DNA from: Medakamo hakoo
Taxonomy: Eukaryota > Chlorophyta > Trebouxiophyceae > Coccomyxaceae
Reading direction: 5' to 3'
Assembly: GCA_026636295.1 (NCBI GenBank)
Contig: CP089450.1
Span: 1,178,001 to 1,242,000 of the forward strand
DNA length: 64,000 nucleotides
Each line of letters opens with the position of its first letter. The stretch's first letter is position 1. Made by a program: the position numbers and the translations under genes. Below the pieces are notes generated by a model. That model saw only the letters and a program-made list of their open reading frames with translations, did not search any database and was not told the origin of the DNA. This document shows positions 20,201 through 30,168 of this stretch, piece after piece.

Positions 20201-21515
20201 GCCGGGCGCGGGCCCGCCACCGGGGCCGGCCGCCACCGCCGCCGCGTCCCGGCCGCCCGCCATCCTGGTGCGCGGGCCCGGGGACTTGGCTCCGCTGTCG
20301 CCCGACACCGACCTGGAGCTGGGCCCCGTCCCCGCCGGCGGCCCCGGCGGCGCGGTCGACGTGGGCGTCGTCCTGGACCACGCGGGCGCGGCCGCGGACG
20401 TTGAGGCGACGCTGTCGTACTGGGCGGGCGGGAGCGAGGGCGGCCCCGCCGCCGCTGTGCGGGCGTCGGCCACCCTGGTGGCTGCCGCGCCGCTGGCGCT
20501 CCTGGCCTCCAGCGTGGCCGGCCCGCCGCTGGCCGCGACGATGCAGGCGGCGCCTCCAGCGCCGGGCGCGCCGGTGAGCGGCGGCGGCGGCACAGCCCCC
20601 CTGCCCACCGGCGAGGACTGCGTCGTCACGCTGACGGTCGGGCCCGGCGGGGGTGGGGGCGGCGTGGACGCCGCCGCGGCGTCCACGCCGCAGCCGGCCG
20701 CCATCACCGTCCTGGCCGTGGACGTGGCGCCCGCGCCCGGCACGGCGGCCGTGCGCCGCCTGGCCGCGCCCGGCGTCCCTCCGTCCGCGCCCGCGCCCAT
20801 CACCCTGGGCCCGGGCGACGAGCTGACGTCCGTGTTTGGCGTGCGCCGGGATGGCGGGGCGGGGCGCGACGCGCCGGCGCCCGAGTCGCTGGGCGACCTG
20901 GTCGTGACGTGGGCGCGGGCCGGGCCGCCCGCGCTGGTCCCACTGCCGCCGGGCGGCGCGGGCAGCGCGCCAGTCGACGACCACTGGCCGGGCCCGGCGG
21001 CGGCGGAGGCGGAGGCGTTGCCCGCCCTGGCCGCGACGCCGGCCACGACCACGATTCCCTTGCCCGCCGTCACCTGGGCGCCGTCCCGCCTGACAGCCCG
21101 GCTGGCGTGGCCGGCCGGCAGCGCGCCGCCGGCGACGGGCGCGCCGCTCAGCCTGAGCCTCGCCTGCACGTCGGCCGCGTGCGCCGAGTCGCCCCTACCT
21201 GCCGCGCGCCTGTCCCTCACAGTCGCGGACGCGCCCGGCTTTGTCATTGCTGGACGCCGGCGCGGGTGGGTGGCGTTGCTGCCGCCGTCGGACGACGGAG
21301 GTGGAGGTGGAGGGGGTGGCGGCGGCGCCGACCACCAAAACCGCCCTGTCTCGGAGCCCGAACCACTGACGCTCGTCCCGCACGCGGCGGGTCCCCTGGC
21401 ACTGCCGTCTGTCAGCCTGGCGCTGGAGGATGTGGATGGAGGCGGGGGCGGCAGCGTCGCCTGCTGCGTGAGCGCAGGTGCGGGGTTGCTGGTCCGGCCG
21501 GCTGTGGTGGAGTGA
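17299..21515 (+). CDS. TRAPPC11: TRAPPC11 (foie gras/Gryzun) subunit of the TRAPP tethering complex
   Basis: Two exons, 17299-17588 and 17717-21515, phase 2, 1362 residues. TRAPPC11 is a subunit of the TRAPP tethering complex acting in ER-to-Golgi traffic and autophagy. The N-terminus matches the family: ATPPLALVALLGPP, SRPPINSLEAADP, ADWFAKHRQRRPAVAALFLD|RSAVTGAPSDW, then RDARLLVVVVGD and EDRLAGLCRQGC. The foie-gras region continues with LKAGALAEFRGDWVGAVREYLAAHG and YLGQAVAVGPPPRR. The C-terminal half is a series of beta-rich Gryzun-type repeats (ATALAGEATPLRVRVWAP, LPTGEDCVVTLTVGP). Length is near that of animal TRAPPC11 (1133) plus Gly/Ala insertions. The UVR-domain gene follows on the same strand after 137 bp. 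Confidence 0.86.
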
Positions 21516-21652
21516 TGACGGTGTGTGGGTGGGTGTGGGTGTAGTATTGTTTTCGTGAGGAGCCAGAGCCGCAAACCCTTTCCTCCTAGTCTCCCACCGG
21601 GCGGGCTGGCCGCGCACCGCACCGACTCACCCGCAGGCTCATTAGAGACGCC

Positions 21653-22643
21653 ATGCTGCCAACGTTGGCGCTGGGTAAGAGCGGCGACCGCGGCCTTGCA
21701 TACCGCCACGCCGGCCGCACGGCAGTGCTGTCGACGCGGCATGCGTGCCGCGTGCCCGCGGCCGCGGCAGTTTCGGTCGCCGCGGGCCCAGGACCCTTAG
21801 TTAGACCGCCCAGCCGCAGCTCGTGCAAGGCCACGACGTCTGAGCTTTTGTCCAGTGTGCGCGTGTCATGGCGCAACCCCACGCCCTCGCGCCGCCGTTG
21901 CGTCTCAACCAGCGCGGCCGCCGACCCGGACGCTCCACCAGGCAGCCTGCCGGCCCTGCGCGCCGCCCTGGACGCGGCCGTCGCGCGCGAAGACTACGCG
22001 GAAGCCGCCCGCATCCGCGACCGGCTGAGGTGAGGTTTGACGTGTGTGTGTGTGAGGGGGGAGGGGGGGCCACCCCCTGCACGACGCCACCCCCCCCCCT
22101 GGCCACCCATCCTCACCCCCCACTCACCCCCCCCCCCTTCCCCCTCCATCCAGTTCCCTGGAAGCCGACGCCCGCACGGCGGTGGAAGACGCCAACGCCC
22201 GGTTCTACGCCGCCTTCAGGTCGGGGTCCGCGGCCGCCATGGCGGACGCGTGGGGCACGGGCGACCACGTCCAGGCCATCCACCCGGGCGGCGGGTGCGT
22301 CGCGGGCCGCGCGGCCGTGCTCGAGTCGTGGCGCGTCGTCACGGGCGGCATCGGCCTGGACATCATCCTGCGCGACGTCCGCATCCACGCGCCGCCCGGA
22401 TCGCCCGTCGCGGTTGTCACCTGCTTGGAGCTCGTGGACGTGGGCGACGCGCGCGGGCGCAACGTGGCGACCAACGTGTTTGAGTGGCAGCCCGACGAGG
22501 ACGCAGTCGTCGGCGGCGGCGGCGGCGGCGGCGGCGGGGGGCCGCCCGTGGGCGGGCCGGGCGGCGGGTGGAAGCTGGTGCTGCACCACGCGTCGCCCGC
22601 GCCCCGGCCACAGGGTGGAGGGGGTGGCGGGCGCCGGGTGTGA
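21653..22643 (+). CDS. UVR-motif plus SnoaL/DUF4440-like protein, probably plastid-targeted
   Basis: Two exons, 21653-22029 and 22154-22643, phase 2, 288 residues. Residues 1-95 are rich in Ser, Arg and Ala with almost no acidic residue, as in a chloroplast transit peptide. A UVR motif follows (LRAALDAAVAREDYAEAARIR), a helix pair first seen in UvrB/UvrC that mediates protein contacts and also occurs in plastid Clp partners. After the splice site comes a SnoaL-like/DUF4440 domain: ANARFYAAFRSGSAAAM, WGTGDHVQAIHPGG, AVLESWRVVTGG and the closing GGGWKLVLHHASP. This UVR plus SnoaL layout resembles a plant protein family around SKIP8-like sequences; its function is not known. A Gly-rich linker (near residue 245) interrupts the last strands. 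Confidence 0.75.
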
Positions 22644-22716
22644 GCGGAGGGGTGAACCCACGCAAACACTGTTGTTGTTTTCTTTTTTCAACACACTCAC
22701 TACAAAGGACACACGC

Positions 22717-24204
22717 CTACCCCGCCTTGCCTCCGTCCGCCGCCGCCGCCGCCGCCGCCGCCCGCCGCAGCGCGGCCAGCACTGTGTACGCCCACTGCTG
22801 CGACCGCAGCGCGCCCAGAATGGGGGGAGGCACGGACGGCGGCCCGCCCCCGTCGCCACCACTCCCCCCCAGCGCCGGGTGCAGGTCGAGGCCGCCCAGG
22901 GGTTGGGCCCAGTGCCACGGCCTGTCCGGCCGGGACGGCGGGAACGCCGCGGCCGCCGCGCCGGCAGCATCCAGCTCCGTGCCCTTCACCGCCGCCGCCA
23001 ACAGCTGGGCCGCCGCCTCGGACGGCAGGCTGGCGCCGGCGCCGCCGTCGTCGCCCGGGAAAGCGGCCCGCAGCGCTGCCGCGCCGGCCGCCGACCCGCC
23101 ACCGGCTGTGAGCAGGCGGAGGCCGGGCACGTAGCGCAAGGCGATGGAAAAGGGCGGCGGCGCGTCGTCCGCCTCCATGGCGTCCCCGCCATCACCGCCG
23201 CCGCCGCCGCTGAAAGTGAGGGTGACGACGGGCGGCGCGGATGCCGCGACCGCGGCGGCCGCCTCCGAGGCATCACCGGCCTCCCCGCCATCGCCAGCCG
23301 TCGTCGGCCGCCGCGGCCGGTCGCCGCCGTCGCCCGTGTACGAGACGGTCACACCCAGTTCGGGGTAGGCTTGGGCCGCTCCCGTGAGCAGGGCGTACGC
23401 GAGGTGGAGCGGGCCCGGCAGCGCGGCCGCGGCCGCGTCGGCCGCCGCGGCGCCCGCGCCCGCGCCCGCCCCCGGCCCGGCCAGCTGCAGGCGGGCGCGG
23501 AGTGGGTCGACCGCCGCCGCCACGCCCGCCAGGTCTGCCTGCAAATCACTCAAGAACCGGCGCTTGGCAGCGACCTGGCGCTCCAGCGCGTCGTTCGCCG
23601 CCCGCGCGGCGGCCAGGTCCGCGACCGCGGCCCGCCGCGCGCGGCCCTCGGCCTCCAGGCGCGCGACCATGAGGCCGTGCGGGCCGCCCGCCCGGGCGGC
23701 GGCCGCGACCTCGGGCGGTGCTGTGGCCCAGAACTCGGCTTCGGGGACCAGGTCGATCTGGTCGTCCGTGTAGGCGGACCTGTGTGAGGGTGGGAGAGAG
23801 AGCGGCGGCGGGGAGGCGTGAGGGACGCGCGCGGCGGGCCGAAAGGGTTGGGATCGCACGCGACCGTGGTGCGCCGTTCCCGATTGATGTGGTGCTGCGC
23901 ACCTAAACGCCCAGCACGCGTCGATTTCTCGGTCGTAGTGCCGGGCCTCGTACAGCAGGGTCTGCAGGGCCAGGCCGCCCTGGTCTGCGGCCGCGCAGGC
24001 CGTGGCGGCGGCGGCGCGCGCCGCTTCTGCCGCGTCGGCCGCGTCGGTCGCCGCGGCTTTCACGGCGATGGCCGCGAGCGCGCCGTCCGTGGCGTGGGCG
24101 GCACGGGCGGCCGCGGGTTCGCCGGCCCGCTTAGAGGCCAGCAGGGCGTCGGCTGCGGCGCGCAAGGCGGACGAAGCCGTGGAGAGCGGGGTGGGCGTGG
24201 CCAT
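22717..24204 (-). CDS. THOC5: THO complex subunit 5 homolog
   Basis: Two exons, 24204-23903 and 23779-22717, phase 2, 454 residues. THOC5 belongs to the THO/TREX complex that couples transcription with mRNA export in the nucleus. The diagnostic block is LQTLLYEARHYDREIDACWAF|RS followed by DDQIDLVPEAEFW, matching the LxNLxYEKxxYxREI and DExIDLVxEEEF signatures; the splice site lies between them. A heptad-like region (LEAEGRARRAAVADLAAARA, then KRRFLSDLQADL) forms the coiled coil. The C-terminal half carries the family's RLxxLPGPLHLAYALL block and a closing LRSQQWAYTVLAALRRA. Poly-Ala and poly-Gly insertions are frequent. Divergent from the ThrRS gene across 244 bp. Confidence 0.87.
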   Translation of the reverse strand: MATPTPLSTASSALRAAADALLASKRAGEPAAARAAHATDGALAAIAVKAAATDAADAAEAARAAAATACAAADQGGLALQTLLYEARHYDREIDACWAFRCAAPHQSGTAHHGRVRSQPFRPAARVPHASPPPLSLPPSHRSAYTDDQIDLVPEAEFWATAPPEVAAAARAGGPHGLMVARLEAEGRARRAAVADLAAARAANDALERQVAAKRRFLSDLQADLAGVAAAVDPLRARLQLAGPGAGAGAGAAAADAAAAALPGPLHLAYALLTGAAQAYPELGVTVSYTGDGGDRPRRPTTAGDGGEAGDASEAAAAVAASAPPVVTLTFSGGGGGDGGDAMEADDAPPPFSIALRYVPGLRLLTAGGGSAAGAAALRAAFPGDDGGAGASLPSEAAAQLLAAAVKGTELDAAGAAAAAFPPSRPDRPWHWAQPLGGLDLHPALGGSGGDGGGPPSVPPPILGALRSQQWAYTVLAALRRAAAAAAAADGGKAG

Positions 24205-24448
24205 GTTTCGCTTTTTGTTCGTATTCCGTCGGTCGCTCTGCTCGCCCGGCCAAAAAGGCCGCAATGAACGACACTGCCTCGCCCCCACTCCCACGTTGTT
24301 TAGCTCATTTCGGGTCGCTTCGGCGACGCGCCCTCCGACACGCACGCGCGCCCGGTGTGACCCCTGTGCTCCTCTGCCTCACTCACCAAACACGCGTGCG
24401 CGCCTGGCTTTGTCGTGCGGTCGCACGCTCCGTTCCCACCACCACCAA
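24205..24448. promoter_or_regulatory. Divergent promoter region THOC5/ThrRS
   Basis: 244 bp between start codons on opposite strands. It contains an AT-richer spot (24205-24230) and no repeat. A shared promoter is inferred from layout only. Confidence 0.4.
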
Positions 24449-26818
24449 ATGCGCAGCCCGCTGCCGCCGTCGTCGTCGTCGCCGGTGGACATGCGCGGCG
24501 CGGCGACGGGACGCCGCCTGGTCGCCCTGGCTGTGGCGGGCGTGACGCGGGCGCCTAGTGCTGGAGTGGCCGGGCGGGCGGTGGCGCCGGCCGCCCGCGT
24601 GTCTCCTCCGTCCACCACCGCCGCGTCGGCGCGGTCGCGGCCGGCGTCGACGTCGTCGCTGCTGCCGCCCGCGGCCCGCCACCTGAGCTGCACCGCTGTT
24701 TCCGCCGCGCCAGCTGAAGCGCCGACTGTGGATGCGGACGCAAAGGCTCGCGCGGCCGCCAAAGCGGGCGGCAAACCGGCCGACGTCGTCGCGGCAGCGA
24801 CCGCCATCGAGCTGCCGACGTCCGACGAGGACGAGGACTTGCTGCGCATCCGGCACAGCGTGCGTTTTGATGTGTCTTTGAGTGTGTGGACGTGCGGGAA
24901 GAGAGCAGCACTAACTAGCCGGTGAAGAAGGCATGAGTTTTGGTGTCCGGACCGCGGCGGGCGGGGCGGCGCACACACAAACACACACGCACGCGCGTGG
25001 CGCCGCGCTCGCAACCTAGCCAAGCCCAGCCTCACATCCCATCCATCACCACCCCACCCCGCCCTCCCCTCTCAGTGCGCCCACATCATGGCCATGGCCG
25101 TCCAGCGCCTGCGCCCGGGCACCCAGGTCACCATCGGCCCCTGGATCGACAACGGCTTTTACTACGACTTCGACACGGGCGACGCGCCCCTGACGGACGC
25201 CGACCTGCCGGCCATCAAAAAGGAAATGCAAAAAATCATCAAGGCGCGCCTGCCGATCGTGCGCGAGGACGTGTCCGCGGCCGACGCGGCGGCCCGCATC
25301 GCCGCGGCCGGCGAGCCGTACAAGCAAGAGATCCTGGACGGCATCCTGGCCGCCGACCCGGACGCGCCCATCACCATCTACCACATCGGCGAACCGGGCG
25401 GCGACAGGTCTTGGTGGGACCTGTGCGCGGGGCCGCACGTCCCCGACACCGGCGCGATCGACCCGTCCGCCCTGGCCCTGGAATCCGTGGCGGGCGCGTA
25501 CTGGCGCGGCGACGAGACCAAGGCCGTGCTGCAGCGTGTGTACGGCACGGCCTGGAAGAGCAAGGCCCAACTGAAGGCGTACGCGGCGCTCAAGGCCGAG
25601 GCCGCGCGCCGCGACCACCGCAAGCTCGGCGCCGAGCTCGACCTGTTTTCCATCGGCGACGAGACGGGGCCGGGCTTGGTGCTGTGGCACCCCGCCGGCG
25701 CCCTCGTCCGCTCCCTGATCGAGGACTACTGGCGCCAGGTCCACCTGGCGGCCGGCTACGACCTGCTGTACACCCCGCACGTCGCCCGCCTGGACCTGTG
25801 GCGGACGTCCGGCCACTACGACTTTTACCGCGAGTCGATGTTTGAGGCCATGCCCGTCGAGGCGGACGCGTACCAGCTGCGCCCCATGAACTGCCCCTTC
25901 CACATCGCGGTCTACCAAAAGGGCCTGCGCTCCTACCGCGACCTGCCCCTGCGCTGGTGCGAGCTGGGCACGGTCTACCGGTACGAGCGGTCGGGGACGA
26001 TGCACGGCCTGTTCCGCGTGCGCGGCTTCACGCAGGACGACGGCCACATCTTTTGCCTGCCCTCCCAGATCGCGGACGAGATCCGGGGGACGCTGGACCT
26101 GGTGGAGACGGTCATGGCCGGCTTCGGCTTCACCGACCTGGAAGTCAACCTGTCCACCCGCCCCGCCAAGTCCGTCGGGTCGGACGACATTTGGGAGACG
26201 GCGGAAGCCGCGCTCGTCGCCGCGCTCGCGGCCAAGGGCTGGTCCTACCGCGTCGACCCGGGCGGCGGCGCGTTCTACGGCCCCAAGATCGACATCAAGG
26301 TGCGCGACGCCCTGGGCCGCAAGTGGCAGTGCTCCACCATCCAGCTGGACTTCAACCTGCCGGACCGGTTTGGCATGGAGTACGTGGACGAGGCCAACGC
26401 GCGGCGGCGGCCCATCATGATCCACCGCGCCATTTTCGGGTCGCTGGAGCGCTTCTTCGGCATCCTGGTCGAGAACTACGCGGGGGCGTTCCCGCTGTGG
26501 TTGGCGCCCGTCCAGGTCCGCCTCCTGTGCGTGGCGGAGGCCTTCAGGCCGTACGCGGACGAGGTGGCGGCCGCGCTGCGGTCGCGTGGCTTGCGCGTCA
26601 GGGTGGACTCGGGCGAACGCATCGCGAAGCTCGTCCGCGCGGCGGAGAAAGCAAAGACGCCCGTCATGGCTGTCATCGGTGAACGCGAAGTGGCGGACCG
26701 GTCGCTGGCCGTGCGCACGTACGCGGGCGGCGACGTTGGCAGCTTTGGCGTGGACGAGCTGGTCGGCAAGCTGGCGGGCGCGGTCGCGGAGAGGGGGGAG
26801 GTTGCGTGGGAGGCGTGA
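24449..26818 (+). CDS. Threonyl-tRNA synthetase, organellar type
   Basis: Two exons, 24449-24859 and 25076-26818, phase 0, 717 residues. It charges tRNA-Thr. The first ~135 residues are a Ser/Ala/Arg-rich leader fitting plastid (or dual) targeting. The bacterial TGS domain is absent. The editing domain begins at the splice junction: RIRHS|CAHIMAMAVQ gives the HxxxH motif, and DLCAGPHVPDTG gives CxxxH. Class II motifs follow: HPAGALVRSLIEDY (motif 1 region), MNCPFHI with the zinc-binding Cys, RWCELGTVYRYERSG (motif 2), HGLFRVRGFTQDD, and MIHRAIFGSLERFFGIL (motif 3). The anticodon-binding domain ends the protein (VQVRLLCV, GLRVRVDSGERI). The frame-perfect join of RHS with CAH is strong support for this intron. 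Confidence 0.94.
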
Positions 26819-27039
26819 TGAGAGGGGACGGGGGGTGGATGGGGGGCGGGGACGGGCGTGCGTGCGTGTGCGTGTGTGCGTGCGTGAGGGAGAGGGAGGT
26901 GAGGGACGAGCACTTGTGGTTGTGTGTGGACGTCTTTTTTCTTTTTGTGGCACATTTTTTGTCGTGGTCGGGCTGCGATGGGAGGGCGGGCTCGCGCGGT
27001 GCGGGCATCGTGTCACTCTGTCAATTTTCCTCAGACAAG

Positions 27040-27916
27040 ATGCCGCGCACGCTCTACTGGGGTTCAGGCTCAACGCCAGCCTGGCGCGTCCAGATCGCGC
27101 TCGCCGAGAAGGAGCTGGTGAGTGGAGGCAGCGTTCGTCTCGGCCGACGCTGCCGCGGCGACGGAGAGAGGGCACGCGGGGCCCGCGCGTGGAGTGTTGC
27201 GTGGACCAACCCGCGCTCTTCCATCCGCCCGCCTCCATCGGCCCCGCACGCCCAGGCGCTCACACGCACAAACACGCACATACGAACCTCCCCACACCCC
27301 CACACCCATCCAGCCGTACGACTCCAAGCTCATCGAATTCTCGCAGCAGGGCCACAAGGCGCCCGCCATCCTGGCCGTCAACCCGCGCGGCCAGGTGCCG
27401 ACCTTTATCGACGAGGACGGGACGGTCGTCAACGAATCCCTGGCCGCCATCCTGTACCTGGACAGGCGCTACCCGGACGCCGGGTCCGGCCACCTCATCC
27501 CGGCGGACAACCCGGCGGCGTACGCGCTCGTGCTCCAGCGGCTCATGGAGGCGGGCGTCCTGCACGCGGCCATCTCGGCCGTCATCTACCCAAAAATGCG
27601 CAACGAGCTGGGGTCGGACGAAAGCCGGGCGGCGTGGGCCGGCAAGGCGTCCGCCCTGAAGGCCGAGCTGGGCCACTGGAACGAGTACGCCAAGGCGGGC
27701 GATTGGATCGCGGGCCCGACCTTCTCCGCGGCCGACGTCGCGGCCGCGCCGTTTGTCCTGGCCCTGCGCCGTTTCGGCGCGACGCTGACGGATTTCCCGG
27801 CGCTGGCGGCGTACGCGGACCGCTTGGCCTCCCGCCCGACCATCGCGGACACGTGGCCGCCGCACTGGAAGGAGGGCGGTGAGGGGCCGGGCTGGTTGAA
27901 AGACGCGGGCCTGTAA
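27040..27916 (+). CDS. Glutathione S-transferase
   Basis: Two exons, 27040-27117 and 27314-27916, phase 0, 226 residues. Soluble GSTs conjugate glutathione to electrophiles or act as reductases in the cytosol. The N-terminal thioredoxin fold is split by the intron: TLYWGSGSTPAWRVQIALAEKEL|PYDSKLIEFS. The cis-Pro and glutathione-binding segment GQVPTFIDEDGTVVNESLAAILYL is present. The helical C-terminal domain contains WNEYAKAGDWIAGPTFSAADVAAAPFV, which includes the conserved N-capping Asp. The putative catalytic residue is a Ser/Thr in SGSTP, not a Tyr; the exact class is not clear. The stop TAA lies inside a TGTAA motif (27912-27916). Convergent with the protoporphyrinogen oxidase gene, 101 bp apart. 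Confidence 0.88.
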
Positions 27917-28017
27917 AGGATGGGCGCAAGTCTGGCTTCTTTTGGGTTGCACACCGCTCCCCCTCTCCTTCCCTCCACCCCCCACCACTCTCCACCACCC
28001 CCACATGCGTGACTGTT

Positions 28018-30025
28018 TTATTTCTTGGCCGCCACCCCGCCCACCGCCTTGGCCGCTTCCTTGGCAAACTCGTACCCGTACTCCACGCACTTGCCCAGGG
28101 CCACGCCGCTCACGTAGTTGCCGCCCAGCAGGACGCCGTCCCAGCCGGCGCCGGCCAGCGCGGACTTTGCGCGCGCGACCTCGTCCAAGTGGCCGACGTT
28201 GAACTGCGGGATGGCGCGCGGCCACACGCGCACGCCCACCTTGCGCGGCGGCGGCGCGTCGGGCGACAGCAGCATGGCCCGCAAGTCCTTGTCGACTTGG
28301 GCGACGATCGCGTCCTCGCCCTGGTCGACGATGCCCCGGTTGGTCGCGCCGCCGATGTAGCACAGCAGCTCCTGGTACCCGGGCGGCGCGCGGCCCGGGA
28401 ACAGGGAGGACGAGTAGATGGTGCCCAGCGTGGTGATGCCCTGGCTGCGCGGGTGGAGCTGGCCGAAGCCGGGCAGGGTGCCGGTCGCGCCGTCCAGGCG
28501 GTCGGGGCGGATGGCCGTCAGCGGGTACGCGACTGTGACGGCCGCGACGGGCGGGTAGTCGAAGGACCGCAGGGCGGTCGCGGCGGCGGGGGCGGCGCCG
28601 GCGACGAGGTCGGCGGCCGTGTACGCCGGCACGGTCAGCGCGACGGACCGGGCACGCAGCGTGGCCGGGCCGGCCGGCGTGTCGTAGGAGAGCGTGTACA
28701 CGCCGTCGCCGCCCTTTTCAATGCGGTCCAGGCGCCAGCCCAGGCGGATGCGGTCGTCGCCCAGGCGGGCGGCGATGGCGGCCGGCAGGTCGGACAGCCC
28801 CTTGCGGAAGGAGCCGACGGTCTGGCCCGCCGGCTTGGGCGGCAGGCGCGCGTCCCGCGGCGGCGGCGGGTTGGCCTTGCGCTCCTTGAGCAGGGCCAGC
28901 ACACCGCCGATGATGGACCCGCCCTTTTGCTCCAGGTCCCACACCTTGCCGAACGCGGCCTTCATGGACAGCTTGGCCGAGTCGCCCGCGTACACGCCGG
29001 AGCAGAACGGCTCGATCAGGCGCTCAAAGACTTCGGCGCCCAGGTTGCGGCGCACAAACTGTTCGACCGACTCCTCGTACGGCGGCGGCGGCGCCTTCCA
29101 CAGGCCCGCCGCGCCCAGGCCCGCCCGCACCTTGCCGGCCAGGGTCATGAGGTCGAAGGTCAGGACGTCCGGGCCGGACGGCGTCGGCCGCAGCCGCCCG
29201 CCCCAGTACACAAAGCGGGGCGCTTTGGGGTCGCCAAACACGAGGCGGTCGGCCACGCCCGCGTCGACCGCGGCTTTGAGCATCGCGTCGTTGGGCTGGA
29301 ACGAGGACGGGCCCTCCTCCCAGATGTAGCCGCCGCCTTCGCGGGAGGTGATGTTGCCGCCGACGCGGTCCCGGCCTTCGGTGACGATGACGCTGGAGGA
29401 GGAGGGGGGAGGGGGAGGGGGTGATGTGTGAGAGTGGGGATGGGGGTGGGAGAGGGTGGGAGGGAGGGTGAGGGGGGGCGGGTCGGGGATAACGCGCCCG
29501 CGCCCGACCCCCGCATCGTCGGCGACGCCGCGCGTCGGGGGGTGGAGGCGCGGGCGTTTCATTGCTCGCACGGCCCCTCAACTCCGCGCTCTCACCTGCC
29601 CACGGTGTCCGCGTGGTCTGTCAGCAGGGCCTGGGCGGTGACCAGCCCGGAAATGCCGGCGCCCACGACGACGACGTCGACGACGCCCTGTTGAGAAGTC
29701 GGGGAGAAATGCGGGGAGTGAGAGAGAACAACACACACGACGGCGGCGGGAGGGAGAGCGCGCACGACCCACGTCCACCACCCGCACAACAACTCACATC
29801 TTTGCCGACCGTGCCCGCGGTGGGCGGGGTGTCCGAGCGGACGGTGGAGGCGGCCGGGCGGGTGCGGAGGGCGCGGCAGCGGCGCGTCGCGGCGACGACC
29901 GGCACCGCGGGGGCAGGCGCGGCCACGCGCGGCCGGGCGGCCAGCGTCGCCCGCGGCGCGGCCGCAGCCGCCGGCCCGCTGCAGCGGTTAGTGGTGGTGG
30001 TGGACGGGTGGAGGGCCGCGGGCAT
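28018..30025 (-). CDS. PPOX: Protoporphyrinogen IX oxidase, plastid type
   Basis: Three exons, 30025-29798, 29687-29596 and 29392-28018, give 564 residues. It oxidises protoporphyrinogen IX to protoporphyrin IX, the last step shared by haem and chlorophyll synthesis, with FAD and O2. Exon 1 encodes a 76-residue Ala/Arg/Thr-rich transit-like leader. Exon 2 carries the FAD-binding VVVVGAGISGLVTAQAL. Exon 3 continues IVTEGRDRVGGNITS, then GYIWEEGPSSFQPND, VRRNLGAEVFERLIEPFCSGVYAGD, and ends with the plant-type PRAIPQFNVGHLDEV and WDGVLLGGNYVSGVALGKCVEYGYE. These match the chloroplast isoform in plants. The first exon is preceded on the same strand by the TUG-like gene, 143 bp away. Confidence 0.94.
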
Positions 30026-30168
30026 GGTGGCGTGTGTGGTGCGGGGAAAAGAGCAACCGTGCGTTGCGACGCTAGCCTTTTTTTGTTCTGTCTGCGTGAC
30101 CTTCTGCAGCCTGCGCTCTCTCGCTCTCTCTCTCGCACCCCGTGTGTGTGTGTGTCTACCCTCCGCTC

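Noticed and set aside
20659-20691. 14-bp perfect inverted repeat in TRAPPC11
   Set aside because: Entirely inside coding sequence for a Gly/Asp/Ala/Ser stretch and almost pure G/C, where such pairing arises easily by codon bias.
18114-20984. Long open frames opposite TRAPPC11 and in its other frames
   Set aside because: Arg/Gly-rich composition typical of GC-rich shadow frames; only the TRAPPC11 frame carries family motifs.
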